Assembly: GCA_021325095.1 (NCBI GenBank)
Contig: JAJPHV010000069.1
Coordinates: forward strand, 1 to 64,000
Reading direction: 5' to 3'
Length of the DNA stretch: 64,000 nucleotides
From: Chloroflexota bacterium
Lineage (GTDB): Bacteria; Chloroflexota; Anaerolineae; Aggregatilineales; UBA2796
In this document: positions 1-8,387 of the stretch, in pieces
How the letters are laid out: every line of letters starts with the position of its first letter
How positions within the stretch are numbered: the first letter of the stretch is position 1
The notes under the pieces: model-generated
Told to the model about the DNA's origin: nothing
The model's input: only the letters and a program-made list of their open reading frames with translations
Databases searched by the model: none
Position numbers and translations under genes: made by a program

Positions 1-141
1 CATGCGCTCCACTTCTGGCGGAATCAGTTCGGCAAGCCGCTGGCCGACAGCGCCTTCCAGCACTGGACGGCGAAATTTCGGACACCACACCAGGTGGTAG
101 TTGATGTCGTAGTGCGCGTGCTTTGTTTGTTCAGTCATCAT
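1..141 (-). CDS. tnpA: IS200/IS605-family transposase TnpA, N-terminal fragment cut by window edge
   Basis: The reverse strand reads in frame from ATG at 141 to the left edge, giving 47 residues that include YHLVWCPKFRR, the characteristic N-terminal strand of IS200/IS605 HUH-type (Y1) transposases. The catalytic HUH pair and tyrosine would lie outside the window. These enzymes cut and rejoin single-stranded DNA at hairpins in the element ends. A 9-bp-stem hairpin lies about 75 bp upstream of the start, which fits the spacing of an element end hairpin. ATG at 138 is an alternative start. Whether the element is complete cannot be judged here. Confidence 0.8.
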   Translation of the reverse strand, partial: MMTEQTKHAHYDINYHLVWCPKFRRPVLEGAVGQRLAELIPPEVERM

Positions 142-186
142 AAGCGAATTATATCACACGTTGTTCGCTTGTGCAAGTATTCGTTG

Positions 187-654
187 TCAAGACAAAGGAG
201 ACGGGGCGCATTCCCCACCGGGCTTTAGCCCGGTGCCCCCTGCGCCGAATTCTATGGGCAAAAAATCAAGCACAGTTTTGCGTTCGACAATCTTGCCGTC
301 AATAACTTGCCACAGGACAAATTCAGGTACCTCAAATAGCCTGCCTGTCGGCGGAATAGCCCCAAAGCCCTGAATATAGTCAATTGCATTTGTGTGAGTG
401 CCGTACATCGTGACAAGAGTCGCAACTTTGTCGTCCTCCGCCAACTCATCATCAACGGTTACGCGAAGATCAGGAAAAACAGTGGTGAGAAATATAAGCA
501 TCTGTTTGATGCTTTCAGGCCCATAGGGTGGCGGCCAGTCAGGAAAAGGTTTAAAGTCCCTTGCAAAGATTTCATCGGCGATGGCAAATCGGCGTTGATT
601 CAGCATCTCTTCATAATAGCGGCGCACAATTGCCTTGTTCTGTTCGGTTAACAT
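187..654 (-). CDS. SnoaL-like / NTF2-fold ester cyclase family protein with replaced C-terminus
   Basis: A 155-residue protein starting at ATG 654, preceded by the Shine-Dalgarno stretch AAGGGGG. The order YYEEMLNQ..., then DWPPPYGPESIKQM, then a ...HTN...ATGR-like strand (PPTGRLFEVP) and a closing strand ending KIVERKTVLDFLP is typical of SnoaL-like polyketide-cyclase/ester-cyclase proteins of the NTF2 fold. Substrate is not predictable. After DFLPIEF the protein runs into GAGGTGLKPGG..., which is encoded by the hairpin and adjoining sequence rather than by a family-like C-terminus. The natural end has probably been replaced by an insertion, so function is uncertain. Confidence 0.65.
   Translation of the reverse strand: MLTEQNKAIVRRYYEEMLNQRRFAIADEIFARDFKPFPDWPPPYGPESIKQMLIFLTTVFPDLRVTVDDELAEDDKVATLVTMYGTHTNAIDYIQGFGAIPPTGRLFEVPEFVLWQVIDGKIVERKTVLDFLPIEFGAGGTGLKPGGECAPSPLS
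216..235. repeat. Perfect hairpin, candidate IS200/IS605 end
   Basis: CACCGGGCT and AGCCCGGTG flank a TT loop, making a perfect 9-bp stem. It lies upstream of the TnpA start and inside the 3' end of the SnoaL-like reading frame, whose last ~19 codons read through it. This fits the left-end hairpin of an IS200/IS605 element. A generic dispersed palindrome is the alternative. Confidence 0.5.
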
Positions 655-838
655 TGCGCGACCCCCTTCATTGTTCGTCCGAACAAAGCCAAAATCCATT
701 GTATCAGGGAAGCGCTCAGGAATGACCATCTGGCGAATCCGATGTTATCATTCCTGGTGGGCATCACGTTTGCTCGACCTCCTGGCAACTCTCTGGGCCG
801 ATACCAGGGCTAAGGTGAATACGGAATAGTCTATTACC

Positions 839-3004
839 ATGACTGCCAGCGTTCATCCTACCTTATCCGAAACGCTCTCCCGGCTGTGGAACAACCTGCC
901 GTCGCTGTGGAAGGTGCTGATCCCGGTGCTGGGTGCGCTGCTGGTCGTCCTGCTGCCCGCCAACGTGCTGATCAGTTCGCGCTTTTACGCCATCACGACG
1001 GAAAACCTGCGGGCGCAGCATCAAGCGGAGTTGGCCGACCTGGGCAGTGCCTTCGACGAGTTTTTCAGCAAGCAGACCTTATACCTGTTGACACTCGCCA
1101 ACAGTGACGCGATCAAGTCATGTGCGGCGTCGGGCTGCGCAGCGGAAGCCCAGGCGGTTTTTGTCCCTGAACTGACCGCGCGGCTGCACGAGCCGGGCGC
1201 GTACTACGTCGAGATCGGCTTCTTGGACGCCAGTGGCAAAGAGACAGCACGTGCCATGCGGGGCAGTGGCGGCCTGATCGTCTCGCCGGGCGAGGGGCTA
1301 CCGTTCAGTGCTGATCCCGAAGCGCTGCATGCAACTGCCGTCGGGCAAGCCTACGTCTTCCCGATCAGCCGCGACACACGCATCTCGGCGGTGGAATCGT
1401 ACCAGCAGCCGGTGGTGCGGCTGGCCGTGCCGGTGAGCGCCAACGGTTCGGTGCAGGGCTACGTGACCGCCGTCCTGAACCTGGACGATTTCTTTGCACA
1501 GTATTTTGTGCCGTCCGACGACCAGCAGACGTTTTTGTTGGACACTGACAAGTGCCTGCTGGCGACCTCCGACGACACACGCCGCGCCGAAACTTACAGG
1601 ACGTGGAGCGGCGATCCGTCTCGTACCTGCTACGCCGATCTGCAACTGGAAGAATGGGATACCACCGTCCAGCGCTATCACGACACGATCATCAGCACGC
1701 GCGTCATTCATGGGCCGCTGACGAGCAGCGGGCAAACCTGGACAATCGTCGTGCAGGAACCAGCGGCGCACGCCTACGGGCAGGCCAATGCGCTTCGCAC
1801 GCTGCTCACTGCTGCACATCTCATCGCCACGCTGCTGGTGGTGTTGTTCATCGCGGGTGCGGATCGGGCCACCGCACGCCTGCTCAACGCCGCGCACCGC
1901 CTGAGCGCCGAGCACGCCCGCGACATACGTTTCAACCCCTACGTGGTCGGGCCGCCGATTGAAGATCCGCTGCGCTTTTTCGGGCGCACCGAGGCGCTGG
2001 CGCGTGTGATCGGCGCCGGCATGACGGGCGGCGATACCGTGCTGATCGACGGGGGCCGGCGCATCGGCAAAACGTCGCTGCTGCGCCAGATCGAGCGCCG
2101 CCTGCGCGAGCAAAAAGTGACCGACCCGGCCTACTGGTACTGGCCCGTCGGGTTGAGTTTGCAGGGTATCACAGCGGACGTGTTCTACGCCACGCTTATG
2201 GATACGATCCTGCGTGACGTGCCCGATCACCGGACGCGCACCGATTTGCGCTATCACAAACGGCAGACAGGCTACGCCGTCGAAGACTTCCGGGAAGACA
2301 TCACCGAAGTCCTGGCGCTGCCCAATGCCGCAGGACGGCAAACGCGGTTGGTGCTCTGTCTGGACAATGCTCACGTCTGGTTCAGCGGCTCATCCGGTTA
2401 CGATGCGGCCTTTGTCGAAGCGTTCGACGCCATGCTGCGCGCCATCGGCAACCCGCTCAAGTTGATCGCTGCCGGAACGCATATTCCCGACAGCGCATTC
2501 GGCCCGACCTCCACGGTGATTCCGCTCGGCCCATTGAGCACGGACGAAGCCGGGCGGCTGATCCGGCAGCCGGTGGCCCACATCTACCGTTTCGAGGACG
2601 AGGCTGTGACGCGCATCATAGCAGAGAGCAACGCCCTGCCGCTGGAAGTGCAGCGTTTGACGCGCTACGCCGTCCAGACCATGCTCGAACAAGACGCCGA
2701 GTCGATCACGCTGGCACACGTGGAACGGGCGTTGCGGCGGGCACTGGACGATTGGGAGCCGACCTACCGTTTGCTGTGGAACGGCGGCACGGACAAAACC
2801 GGGATCAGGGTTGAGCGTTTCAGCGACAAAGTGCGGGCCATTCTGCTCGATCTGGTGGCGCAGGATAGCCCGCTTCCGCCGTCGCTGTGGGCAGAGTCAC
2901 CGCAGGCGCGGGCGCGCTTCGACGACGTTGCATATACGGATGCACAGGGCGAGGTGCGGCTGACGGCGCTGTTCAGGGCGTGGCTGGCTCGAGCATCACA
3001 GTAG
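839..3004 (+). CDS. Membrane-anchored Cache-like sensor fused to an AAA/STAND-type ATPase
   Basis: 721 residues. A first membrane segment (about 24-46) and a second (about 321-340) bracket a ~270-residue extracytoplasmic region with the look of a double-Cache sensor (YYVEIGFLDASGKETAR, VVRLAVPVSANGSVQGYVTAVLNLDDF). The cytoplasmic half begins FFGRTEAL and has a Walker A GGRRIGKTS (about 404-412) and a Walker B LVLCLDNA (about 503-509), as in AAA_16/ORC-like STAND ATPases, followed by a helical C-terminal region. Cache domains usually feed kinases, cyclases or chemoreceptors, so coupling to a P-loop switch is unusual. It converges on a second P-loop ATPase only 31 bp away. Output is unknown; the domain call for the sensor is by pattern, not by search. 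Confidence 0.7.
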   Translation: MTASVHPTLSETLSRLWNNLPSLWKVLIPVLGALLVVLLPANVLISSRFYAITTENLRAQHQAELADLGSAFDEFFSKQTLYLLTLANSDAIKSCAASGCAAEAQAVFVPELTARLHEPGAYYVEIGFLDASGKETARAMRGSGGLIVSPGEGLPFSADPEALHATAVGQAYVFPISRDTRISAVESYQQPVVRLAVPVSANGSVQGYVTAVLNLDDFFAQYFVPSDDQQTFLLDTDKCLLATSDDTRRAETYRTWSGDPSRTCYADLQLEEWDTTVQRYHDTIISTRVIHGPLTSSGQTWTIVVQEPAAHAYGQANALRTLLTAAHLIATLLVVLFIAGADRATARLLNAAHRLSAEHARDIRFNPYVVGPPIEDPLRFFGRTEALARVIGAGMTGGDTVLIDGGRRIGKTSLLRQIERRLREQKVTDPAYWYWPVGLSLQGITADVFYATLMDTILRDVPDHRTRTDLRYHKRQTGYAVEDFREDITEVLALPNAAGRQTRLVLCLDNAHVWFSGSSGYDAAFVEAFDAMLRAIGNPLKLIAAGTHIPDSAFGPTSTVIPLGPLSTDEAGRLIRQPVAHIYRFEDEAVTRIIAESNALPLEVQRLTRYAVQTMLEQDAESITLAHVERALRRALDDWEPTYRLLWNGGTDKTGIRVERFSDKVRAILLDLVAQDSPLPPSLWAESPQARARFDDVAYTDAQGEVRLTALFRAWLARASQ

Positions 3005-3035
3005 CGCCCTTGCGTGGTCACAACGAGGCAGGCCC

Positions 3036-4160
3036 TTACTCCTCGACATGCCGCAAGAACTCCTGGAAGATCGGGCTGAAGATCGCCACCTGGCCGCGAT
3101 CATTGACCTCTCGCACCAGCCCTTTGGCCTTGATCTCTTGCAGCGCAGCTTGATCATCCCGGCTGAGGCGTGAATTGGTCGCCACGCGCTTGAGGACGGC
3201 ACGCTCCTGGCTGCGCATCGGGTCCCAGATTTTGCGGCACTCTTTCCAGGTGGTCGCCTCGTTGACCAGCGCTTGCGTCATCTCCTTCAAGGTAGCTGGC
3301 TGAAGCCGACCCTGCTCAAGATGGCGGAACGACGCGCCGATCAGCCCCGGATGGCCGCCTGTGACGGCGATCAGCCATTCGCGGCTGCGCGAACGCAGCG
3401 GGAATTCGTAGCGGCTTTCCAGGTCGATGATCATCTCGGTGGCGTCTTTTTCGTCGTAGGGGCCGATGGCAAAGGTGTTGTCCGAGAACAGTTCGTAAAA
3501 TTCCTCGACATCCGGCCAGTCTTCCTCCGGGCGGCCATAGGGTAGCTGCTTGCGCACGGCCACCAGATAGGTCAACTGGTATTTGTGGGCGTTGCGCATG
3601 GCCCGCAGGTTGCGGAATAACTGCGTCTCGAAACGCTCGAAGACGAAATCAAATTCGTCAAAGCACAACGTCAGCTTGAGGCGCGTTCCCTTCAAGATGA
3701 TGCCCAGCGCCGTCATCAGGTGCTTGGGAGCCAGATCGCGCTCATCAACGACGGCCTTGTACAGCCCTTCCAGTTCGCGGCGCATACTCTGCACCGCCGG
3801 ATGCCCGGAATTCTGCATGAAGTCGTCCAGGCTGCGTGCTATGCCCTCGTAGGCCGCCCAGATCGAATCGCCCGTCCAGGCGTTGCACTCGACCAGCACG
3901 ATCAGGTGCTCATAAGCGCCCTCGGCCAGATGGTATTCGAGCGTTTCGGGGCGCGACAGATGCCGCAGGAGGCGGGACTTGCCACAGCTTCCGACACCGA
4001 CCACCGCGCAGCACTCGCCGCGATGCAGGTTGACGAGCAGATCGTGGGTCAGGTGGTAGCGGTAGTCGGGCGTCTGTCGGCGGCGTGGGTCGCCACCGCG
4101 CATCTGGTAGAAGTTGTTGTACATCGCTTTTGCCGTTCTGGTTTGCGTAGCCATGCTCAT
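3036..4160 (-). CDS. P-loop ATPase of the AAA-like/STAND type
   Basis: 374 residues with Walker A GVGSCGKS (55-62), Walker B LTLCFDEFDF (163-171), a sensor-like AIGPYDEKDATEMI region and a C-terminal winged-helix-like segment ending SPIFQEFLRHVEE. This architecture is common in AAA-like ATPases that bind DNA or protein effectors. Start is uncertain: ATG at 4160 and ATG at 4154 are both possible. A TATAAT (minus strand, 4164-4159) overlaps the upstream ATG and would place the transcript start at about 4152-4153, favouring a near-leaderless start at 4154. GGGAG upstream of 4160 argues the other way. It converges on the Cache-ATPase gene. Confidence 0.7.
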   Translation of the reverse strand: MSMATQTRTAKAMYNNFYQMRGGDPRRRQTPDYRYHLTHDLLVNLHRGECCAVVGVGSCGKSRLLRHLSRPETLEYHLAEGAYEHLIVLVECNAWTGDSIWAAYEGIARSLDDFMQNSGHPAVQSMRRELEGLYKAVVDERDLAPKHLMTALGIILKGTRLKLTLCFDEFDFVFERFETQLFRNLRAMRNAHKYQLTYLVAVRKQLPYGRPEEDWPDVEEFYELFSDNTFAIGPYDEKDATEMIIDLESRYEFPLRSRSREWLIAVTGGHPGLIGASFRHLEQGRLQPATLKEMTQALVNEATTWKECRKIWDPMRSQERAVLKRVATNSRLSRDDQAALQEIKAKGLVREVNDRGQVAIFSPIFQEFLRHVEE

Positions 4161-4268
4161 TATACTCCCGGCGATTTTAACAGTGTCGTCGGCTGCGACG
4201 AAAGGCTGAGTTACGCCGGAGTATAGGCGGGCGATGTGACAGGGAATGTCACAGTTGACCAGGACGAA

Positions 4269-4318
4269 CCTCACCCCGACCTCTCTCCACAAGCAGAGAG
4301 GGGAGCCAGGGCGAGGCA
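4269..4318. repeat. GC-rich palindromic intergenic repeat, copy 1
   Basis: CCTCACCCCGACCTCTCTCC pairs imperfectly with GAGAGGGGAGCCAGGGCGAGG across a short AAGC-containing loop. It lies between the ATPase start and the stop of the downstream oxidoreductase gene, both on the minus strand. It is one of twelve related copies in the window. Confidence 0.8.
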
Positions 4319-4412
4319 AAGCATGGCGGGGAAAGATACTCCATTGCCCGCAGACACGATCAGCCTGGAAGTGTTCAAGAACCTGTTTTCGTCGGCGGCG
4401 GTTGGGGCAAGG

Positions 4413-5351
4413 TCAGGTGAGGTGCAGAACGGCTTTCCCGGCAAATTCGCGGTTGAGCAACTGCTGGCTGACCCTGCCGATTTCTGACCAGTCAGCTTCG
4501 ACCCCGATGTGCGGGCGCAGGCTGCCCTCGGCCACCAGCCGCACCAGCCGCGCCAAACCCACCGACGCCGACTCAAAGCGCACCTCGTAGAACAGGTACA
4601 GTCCGTACAACGTCAGGCCACCGGTGATGAAGAAATGGCGCAAATCGAAGGTCACTTCGGCATCGGGGGTTGCACCATAGGCAACGGCTACCCCGCCAGG
4701 AGCCAGCATTGAGAGCACGTTGCCCAGGACTTTGCCGCCCACGCCATCAATCACCAGATGATAAGGGCCAAACGCTGCCGCCTCCGCCGCATCCTCGCTG
4801 ATGACCACTTCGTGCGCCCCGGCCTCACGCACCAGCGCTTCCCGGCTCCGCTGGCGAATGGCGGCCACCACCCGCGCGCCCGCGTGACGGGCCAACTGCA
4901 CCGTGAAATCCCCGACGCCGCCGGATGCGCCCGTGACCAGCACGGAACGGCCAAGCAGCGTGCCGCCCTTATACAGCGCGTGGAGCGCGGTCAGCGCAGC
5001 GACGGGCAGGGTGGCGGCCTGCGCGAATGAGACTTCAGGAGGCAGCTCGGCAAGGGCGTCGGTTGGCACAGCAACCTGTTCTGCCCACGCCCCCGATCCC
5101 AGTAAACCGACCACGCGCGCCCCGGCTTCCGGCCCGGAGCCATCCGCCGCAGGCTGGCTCACCGTTCCCGCCAGGTCCCAACCGGGGCAGAAGCCCGCCT
5201 CTTCCCGCTGTGCACGGCGCACTTCGCCGCGATTGAGCGAGACGGCAGCGACCTGTACCAGTGCCTCGTTCGGCCTGAGCGCGGCGGGCACGATCTCCTT
5301 GACTGCCAGGCGGCCCGGCACATCTGGATCGACGACGATAGCTTTCACCAT
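4413..5351 (-). CDS. Quinone oxidoreductase-like MDR/zinc-type alcohol dehydrogenase family protein
   Basis: 312 residues with the medium-chain dehydrogenase order: an N-terminal GroES-like domain (CPGWDLAGTV, GARVVGLLGSGAWAEQ), a hinge rich in TLPVAALTALHAL, and a Rossmann fold with VLVTGASGGVGDFTVQLARHAGARVVA for NAD(P)H. The structural- and catalytic-zinc Cys clusters are absent, so it resembles the zinc-independent quinone oxidoreductase branch. Substrate is not predictable. Its start is 10 bp past the stop of the response-regulator gene upstream, so the two are likely cotranscribed. Confidence 0.8.
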   Translation of the reverse strand: MVKAIVVDPDVPGRLAVKEIVPAALRPNEALVQVAAVSLNRGEVRRAQREEAGFCPGWDLAGTVSQPAADGSGPEAGARVVGLLGSGAWAEQVAVPTDALAELPPEVSFAQAATLPVAALTALHALYKGGTLLGRSVLVTGASGGVGDFTVQLARHAGARVVAAIRQRSREALVREAGAHEVVISEDAAEAAAFGPYHLVIDGVGGKVLGNVLSMLAPGGVAVAYGATPDAEVTFDLRHFFITGGLTLYGLYLFYEVRFESASVGLARLVRLVAEGSLRPHIGVEADWSEIGRVSQQLLNREFAGKAVLHLT

Positions 5352-5361
5352 AGGATTGCCC

Positions 5362-5733
5362 TCAGCCAGGTTGGCCTAGTAATTCGCCGATGACGTGGAG
5401 CAACTGCTGCTTGCTGACCGGTTTTGGCAGCACTTTGTCCGCCCGACTAGCCTTTTCGGGCGGGATGGGTGTTACGGAGGCAGTGACGATCAAGATTTTG
5501 GTTGCGTCGAAGCGCGGATTGGCACGGACAGCGTTCAAAATAGTGATGCCATTGATCTGTGGCATAGCAATATCCAATACGATCAGGATGGGCGTTTCCT
5601 CTTCGAGGATGTCCAGCGCTCTTTGCCCATCTGCCGCTGTCAGGATGCGGTACGGAAGGCTGCGCAGCATGATCGCAAACAGTGCGAGTTGGCCCGCATC
5701 GTCTTCAACAACAAGAATGGGAAGTGTAGACAT
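5362..5733 (-). CDS. Stand-alone CheY-like receiver protein
   Basis: 123 residues that are a single receiver domain. The acidic pocket (E10-D11-D12 region), phosphoacceptor D54 (VLDIAMPQING), T84 and K104 (LPKP) are all present, so it should be phosphorylatable. There is no output domain, so it must act by protein-protein contact, as CheY- and SpoIIAA/Spo0F-like proteins do. No kinase is adjacent. The MDR oxidoreductase gene follows after 10 bp. Confidence 0.85.
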   Translation of the reverse strand: MSTLPILVVEDDAGQLALFAIMLRSLPYRILTAADGQRALDILEEETPILIVLDIAMPQINGITILNAVRANPRFDATKILIVTASVTPIPPEKASRADKVLPKPVSKQQLLHVIGELLGQPG

Positions 5734-5797
5734 AGCACCCCTGACCTAAAGGGCAACACTTCCAGTATCCCGTATCGTTTGGAAAATTGCCAAAACA

Positions 5798-6412
5798 CTA
5801 AGCGCTGTGACGGGCCATTAAGGCGACAAGCCGTGTTTCAAGCGCGCCGTAGCCGATATATTCCACGCGCAGCGGCAGGTTCAGCCGGGCGGCGGCGCGG
5901 GACGCGCACTGCAAGAGGTCGTCGTCGCGGGTTTGCGCGAAGTACACCATCTGCTCGTAATGGGCAAAGTAGTCATCACGGAGCTGTGGATGGCGATCCA
6001 GGCCCAGGCCACGCCATACCAGTTGGTCAAAGTGGCGGGCCAGGAAATCGGTCAGGAAGTAGGTTCCGGGCACGTCGCGCACGATCTGGTCGTAGCGTAT
6101 GCTGCCATACTGCTCGTAACAGTGCGGCCCGGCGATCCGCTCGACGCCAAGCCGATCCAGCGCGTCGTCCAGCGCGCCGCTGGTTCCACAGTCCCCGTAC
6201 ACGACGACGACGCACTGGTATTGACTGCGCAGGGCGCGGATGCGCTTCTCGATGGCGGGCGGGATGCGATCCGGTGTGTTGTGCAGCAGGGCCGGGACGC
6301 AGCACACGTCGGCATCCCAGCCGTAGCGATCTCGCAGCGCGATGACCTCGCGGGCCAAAGCGCCACAAGCCAGGAGCAGGACTCTGTTTGTATCCGCTTT
6401 CAACTGTCGCAC
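5798..6412 (-). CDS. DUF1638 family protein
   Basis: 204 residues matching the DUF1638 pattern: LLLACGALAREV near the start, VPALLHNTPDRIPPAIEKRI, a YGDCGTSGALD loop, GPHCYEQYG, and a Tyr/Phe-rich second half (GTYFLTDFLARHFDQLV). The conserved Cys and His residues suggest metal or cofactor binding, but the activity is not established. In many genomes DUF1638 genes lie beside corrinoid methyltransferases and their RACo/RamA-type activators, and homologues of such genes lie at 8.4-11.1 kb here. The modification methylase stop is 3 bp upstream, which places this gene at the edge of an inserted restriction-modification cassette. Confidence 0.75.
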   Translation of the reverse strand: MRQLKADTNRVLLLACGALAREVIALRDRYGWDADVCCVPALLHNTPDRIPPAIEKRIRALRSQYQCVVVVYGDCGTSGALDDALDRLGVERIAGPHCYEQYGSIRYDQIVRDVPGTYFLTDFLARHFDQLVWRGLGLDRHPQLRDDYFAHYEQMVYFAQTRDDDLLQCASRAAARLNLPLRVEYIGYGALETRLVALMARHSA

Positions 6413-6415
6413 ATC

Positions 6416-7345
6416 CTAGAAAAGCGTCTTTGGGGTTTGCCCAACTCGTTTCATCGCCATCTCGGCGTATTCCGGCACGAGTTCTATACCCAAAAAGCGT
6501 CGCCCAAGCCTGCGAGCTACCACTGCTGTCGTCCCAGAACCCATGAAAGGGTCCAAAACCAGATCATCCCTTGAAGTGCCTGCCAATATACAATACTCGA
6601 CAAGCTCCTCCGGAAAAACGGCAAAATGAGCGCCTCGGAACTTACCCAACGCGATGTTCCAGACAGTTCGCTTATTCCGGCCTAACGGATGGAACGCCTG
6701 ATCCCAGCGTCCGGTATGAAGATTCGGATTACCGCTGTTCTTTCCAGCTTCGGGTGTACCGTGCCTCTTGCCAAAATGATTTCGCCCGCCTTTCATCTGA
6801 GAATGCTCAGTGAACGTGATGTGTGGTTCCCTTATGGCATCTGCATCATAGTAATAATCGGATGAAGTCGCAAAAAGGAAAATATGTTCATGTGCTGTGG
6901 AGGGTCTGTTTTTTACGGATGACGGCATGGCATTCGTCTTGTGCCAGATGATTTCACTGCGAAGCAACCAGCCCGCGTCTTGTAAGCCCAAAGCAACACG
7001 CCACGGAATCCCCAACAGTTGACCATCTCGGTAGGTGTCCCCCAGGTTGAGCCACAGTGTGCCATTCGATTTCAGGGTGGGCTTCAATGCTTCAAAGAGG
7101 TTGATTAACTTTTGGACGTAAATCTTTGGGCTGCTTTCGCGTCCTAGTTCAAACTCCTGCAATTCGTGAGATCGAGCATATTCACGATGACCGAAATAGG
7201 GCGGGCTTGTAACAATGGATTGCGCAAATCCTGCAGGCAGCAATCTGGAGAGTGCCCAGCTATCACCAACCAGAACTTTGTCTGCAAGTGACGAGCCTGG
7301 CGTATATTCTTCCGAATGGGAGTTTTTTGACTCGTTCATGCGCAT
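6416..7345 (-). CDS. Type II beta-class DNA methyltransferase (probable N4-cytosine)
   Basis: 309 residues with catalytic motif TSPPY (46-50) near the N-terminus and AdoMet motif DPFMGSGTT near the C-terminus, i.e. motif order IV...I of beta-class DNA methylases. The serine in TSPPY is typical of N4-methylcytosine enzymes, though some N6-adenine enzymes share it. [15 protein letters not shown] is the usual downstream beta-class region. TTG at 7348, ATG at 7345 and ATG at 7339 are possible starts; GGGAG lies 11-14 bp upstream. The partner nuclease gene lies directly upstream. The pair is less GC-rich than its neighbours, consistent with horizontal acquisition. Confidence 0.85.
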   Translation of the reverse strand: MRMNESKNSHSEEYTPGSSLADKVLVGDSWALSRLLPAGFAQSIVTSPPYFGHREYARSHELQEFELGRESSPKIYVQKLINLFEALKPTLKSNGTLWLNLGDTYRDGQLLGIPWRVALGLQDAGWLLRSEIIWHKTNAMPSSVKNRPSTAHEHIFLFATSSDYYYDADAIREPHITFTEHSQMKGGRNHFGKRHGTPEAGKNSGNPNLHTGRWDQAFHPLGRNKRTVWNIALGKFRGAHFAVFPEELVEYCILAGTSRDDLVLDPFMGSGTTAVVARRLGRRFLGIELVPEYAEMAMKRVGQTPKTLF

Positions 7346-7369
7346 CAATACGGTATTTGCTCCCGCCTG

Positions 7370-8368
7370 CTATTCATTCAGAAGTGTTTTCGGTACCAAC
7401 GAGCCTTTAAGAACACCGGCAACGAAGTTGTTGAGACGCGCCTGCTCTACGTCACTGAAACTGCTAAACTCACTTGGCGCGAGATCAAGAATTGCAATGT
7501 GATCGACCAGATTCCGAATCGTCTCGAATTCTCGACGTGACCAGTTTTTTGCCACTATTACGACAACCACATAGTCATCGGGGTTGTCATACTTTGCCGT
7601 ATTGATTGCCGAAAGTATATCTCTGCTGAATAGATGGGAGTGCCCACCACCCTCAGTTTCACGAGTTTTGATAGGCATGAGTATTCTCCGAATACGCCTT
7701 CCCTGAAAGTCAAGAAGGTTTGCGCTCACGTCGTAACTTTCGTTGCCAATCATGACCTGTCCACCGGGAATTTCAATACCGGCATAAATTCCGTAGTCAC
7801 TATTTTCGGCGAAATATTCTTGAAAGGCCATCAACAGGGCGGTCCGGGCGACGCTCTCCTTTTCATGTCCTTTGATGCTTCTTCTCGATCCTTCGAGTCG
7901 ATCAATAATGACTTCGCGCACAGCCTCCCAGGAAAAGGTCTTCACGTTTGAGCGGTATGTGTGAATCAAGGAAGCCAGCACACTGATCTCAACCTCGGTA
8001 CGGGTCTTGCCAGAATTTCGGACGATTTTCTGAATCAAGGGGCCAAGTCGCTGCTGCGGCGCATCTCGTATGAGCCATGCGAAAAAGTAGTAACACGCTT
8101 TCGAGTGAACGTATGTCCGCCCCACGCCATCAAAAAGAACCGGTAGGTCAGCCGTTCTGGTCGCATTGTAACAACGTTCAATTGCAAGTCGGATTTCCGG
8201 CCCGGTGGCATTTCTCAGCAAGTCATCCAGTGTTGATGACCTGGACAGCGCAAGCTGGAACTGGGATTCAACCCAATCGTAAAACGGCCTGGCTTGATCT
8301 GCCAGCCTGGTGAGTTCCACCAAGCGAAAATGTGAAATATCGATCCCATCAACGACCAGCAGGTCCAT
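7370..8368 (-). CDS. Putative type II restriction endonuclease, partner of the adjacent methylase
   Basis: 332 residues from ATG 8368. A plausible PD-(D/E)XK core is seen: Y-D213-V-S-A...L-D220 followed by ILMP-I-K234-T-R-E237 and GGGHSHLFSRDI, then AKYDNPDDYVVVVIVAKNW. The strings around IKTRE and GGGHSHLF remind me of the XcyI/Cfr9I group (CCCGGG), whose partner is an N4-cytosine methylase. That match is from memory and unverified. The frame stays open upstream of ATG 8368 into the end of the homocysteine methyltransferase gene and no good Shine-Dalgarno precedes 8368, so the N-terminus could be slightly longer or damaged. It ends 24 bp before the methylase. Confidence 0.6.
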   Translation of the reverse strand: MDLLVVDGIDISHFRLVELTRLADQARPFYDWVESQFQLALSRSSTLDDLLRNATGPEIRLAIERCYNATRTADLPVLFDGVGRTYVHSKACYYFFAWLIRDAPQQRLGPLIQKIVRNSGKTRTEVEISVLASLIHTYRSNVKTFSWEAVREVIIDRLEGSRRSIKGHEKESVARTALLMAFQEYFAENSDYGIYAGIEIPGGQVMIGNESYDVSANLLDFQGRRIRRILMPIKTRETEGGGHSHLFSRDILSAINTAKYDNPDDYVVVVIVAKNWSRREFETIRNLVDHIAILDLAPSEFSSFSDVEQARLNNFVAGVLKGSLVPKTLLNE

Positions 8369-8387
8369 CAGATCGTCTCGAAAAAAC

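Noticed and set aside
1298..2374. 358-codon frame antisense to the Cache-ATPase gene
   Set aside because: No domain and no ribosome site; the forward frame has Walker motifs and membrane helices.
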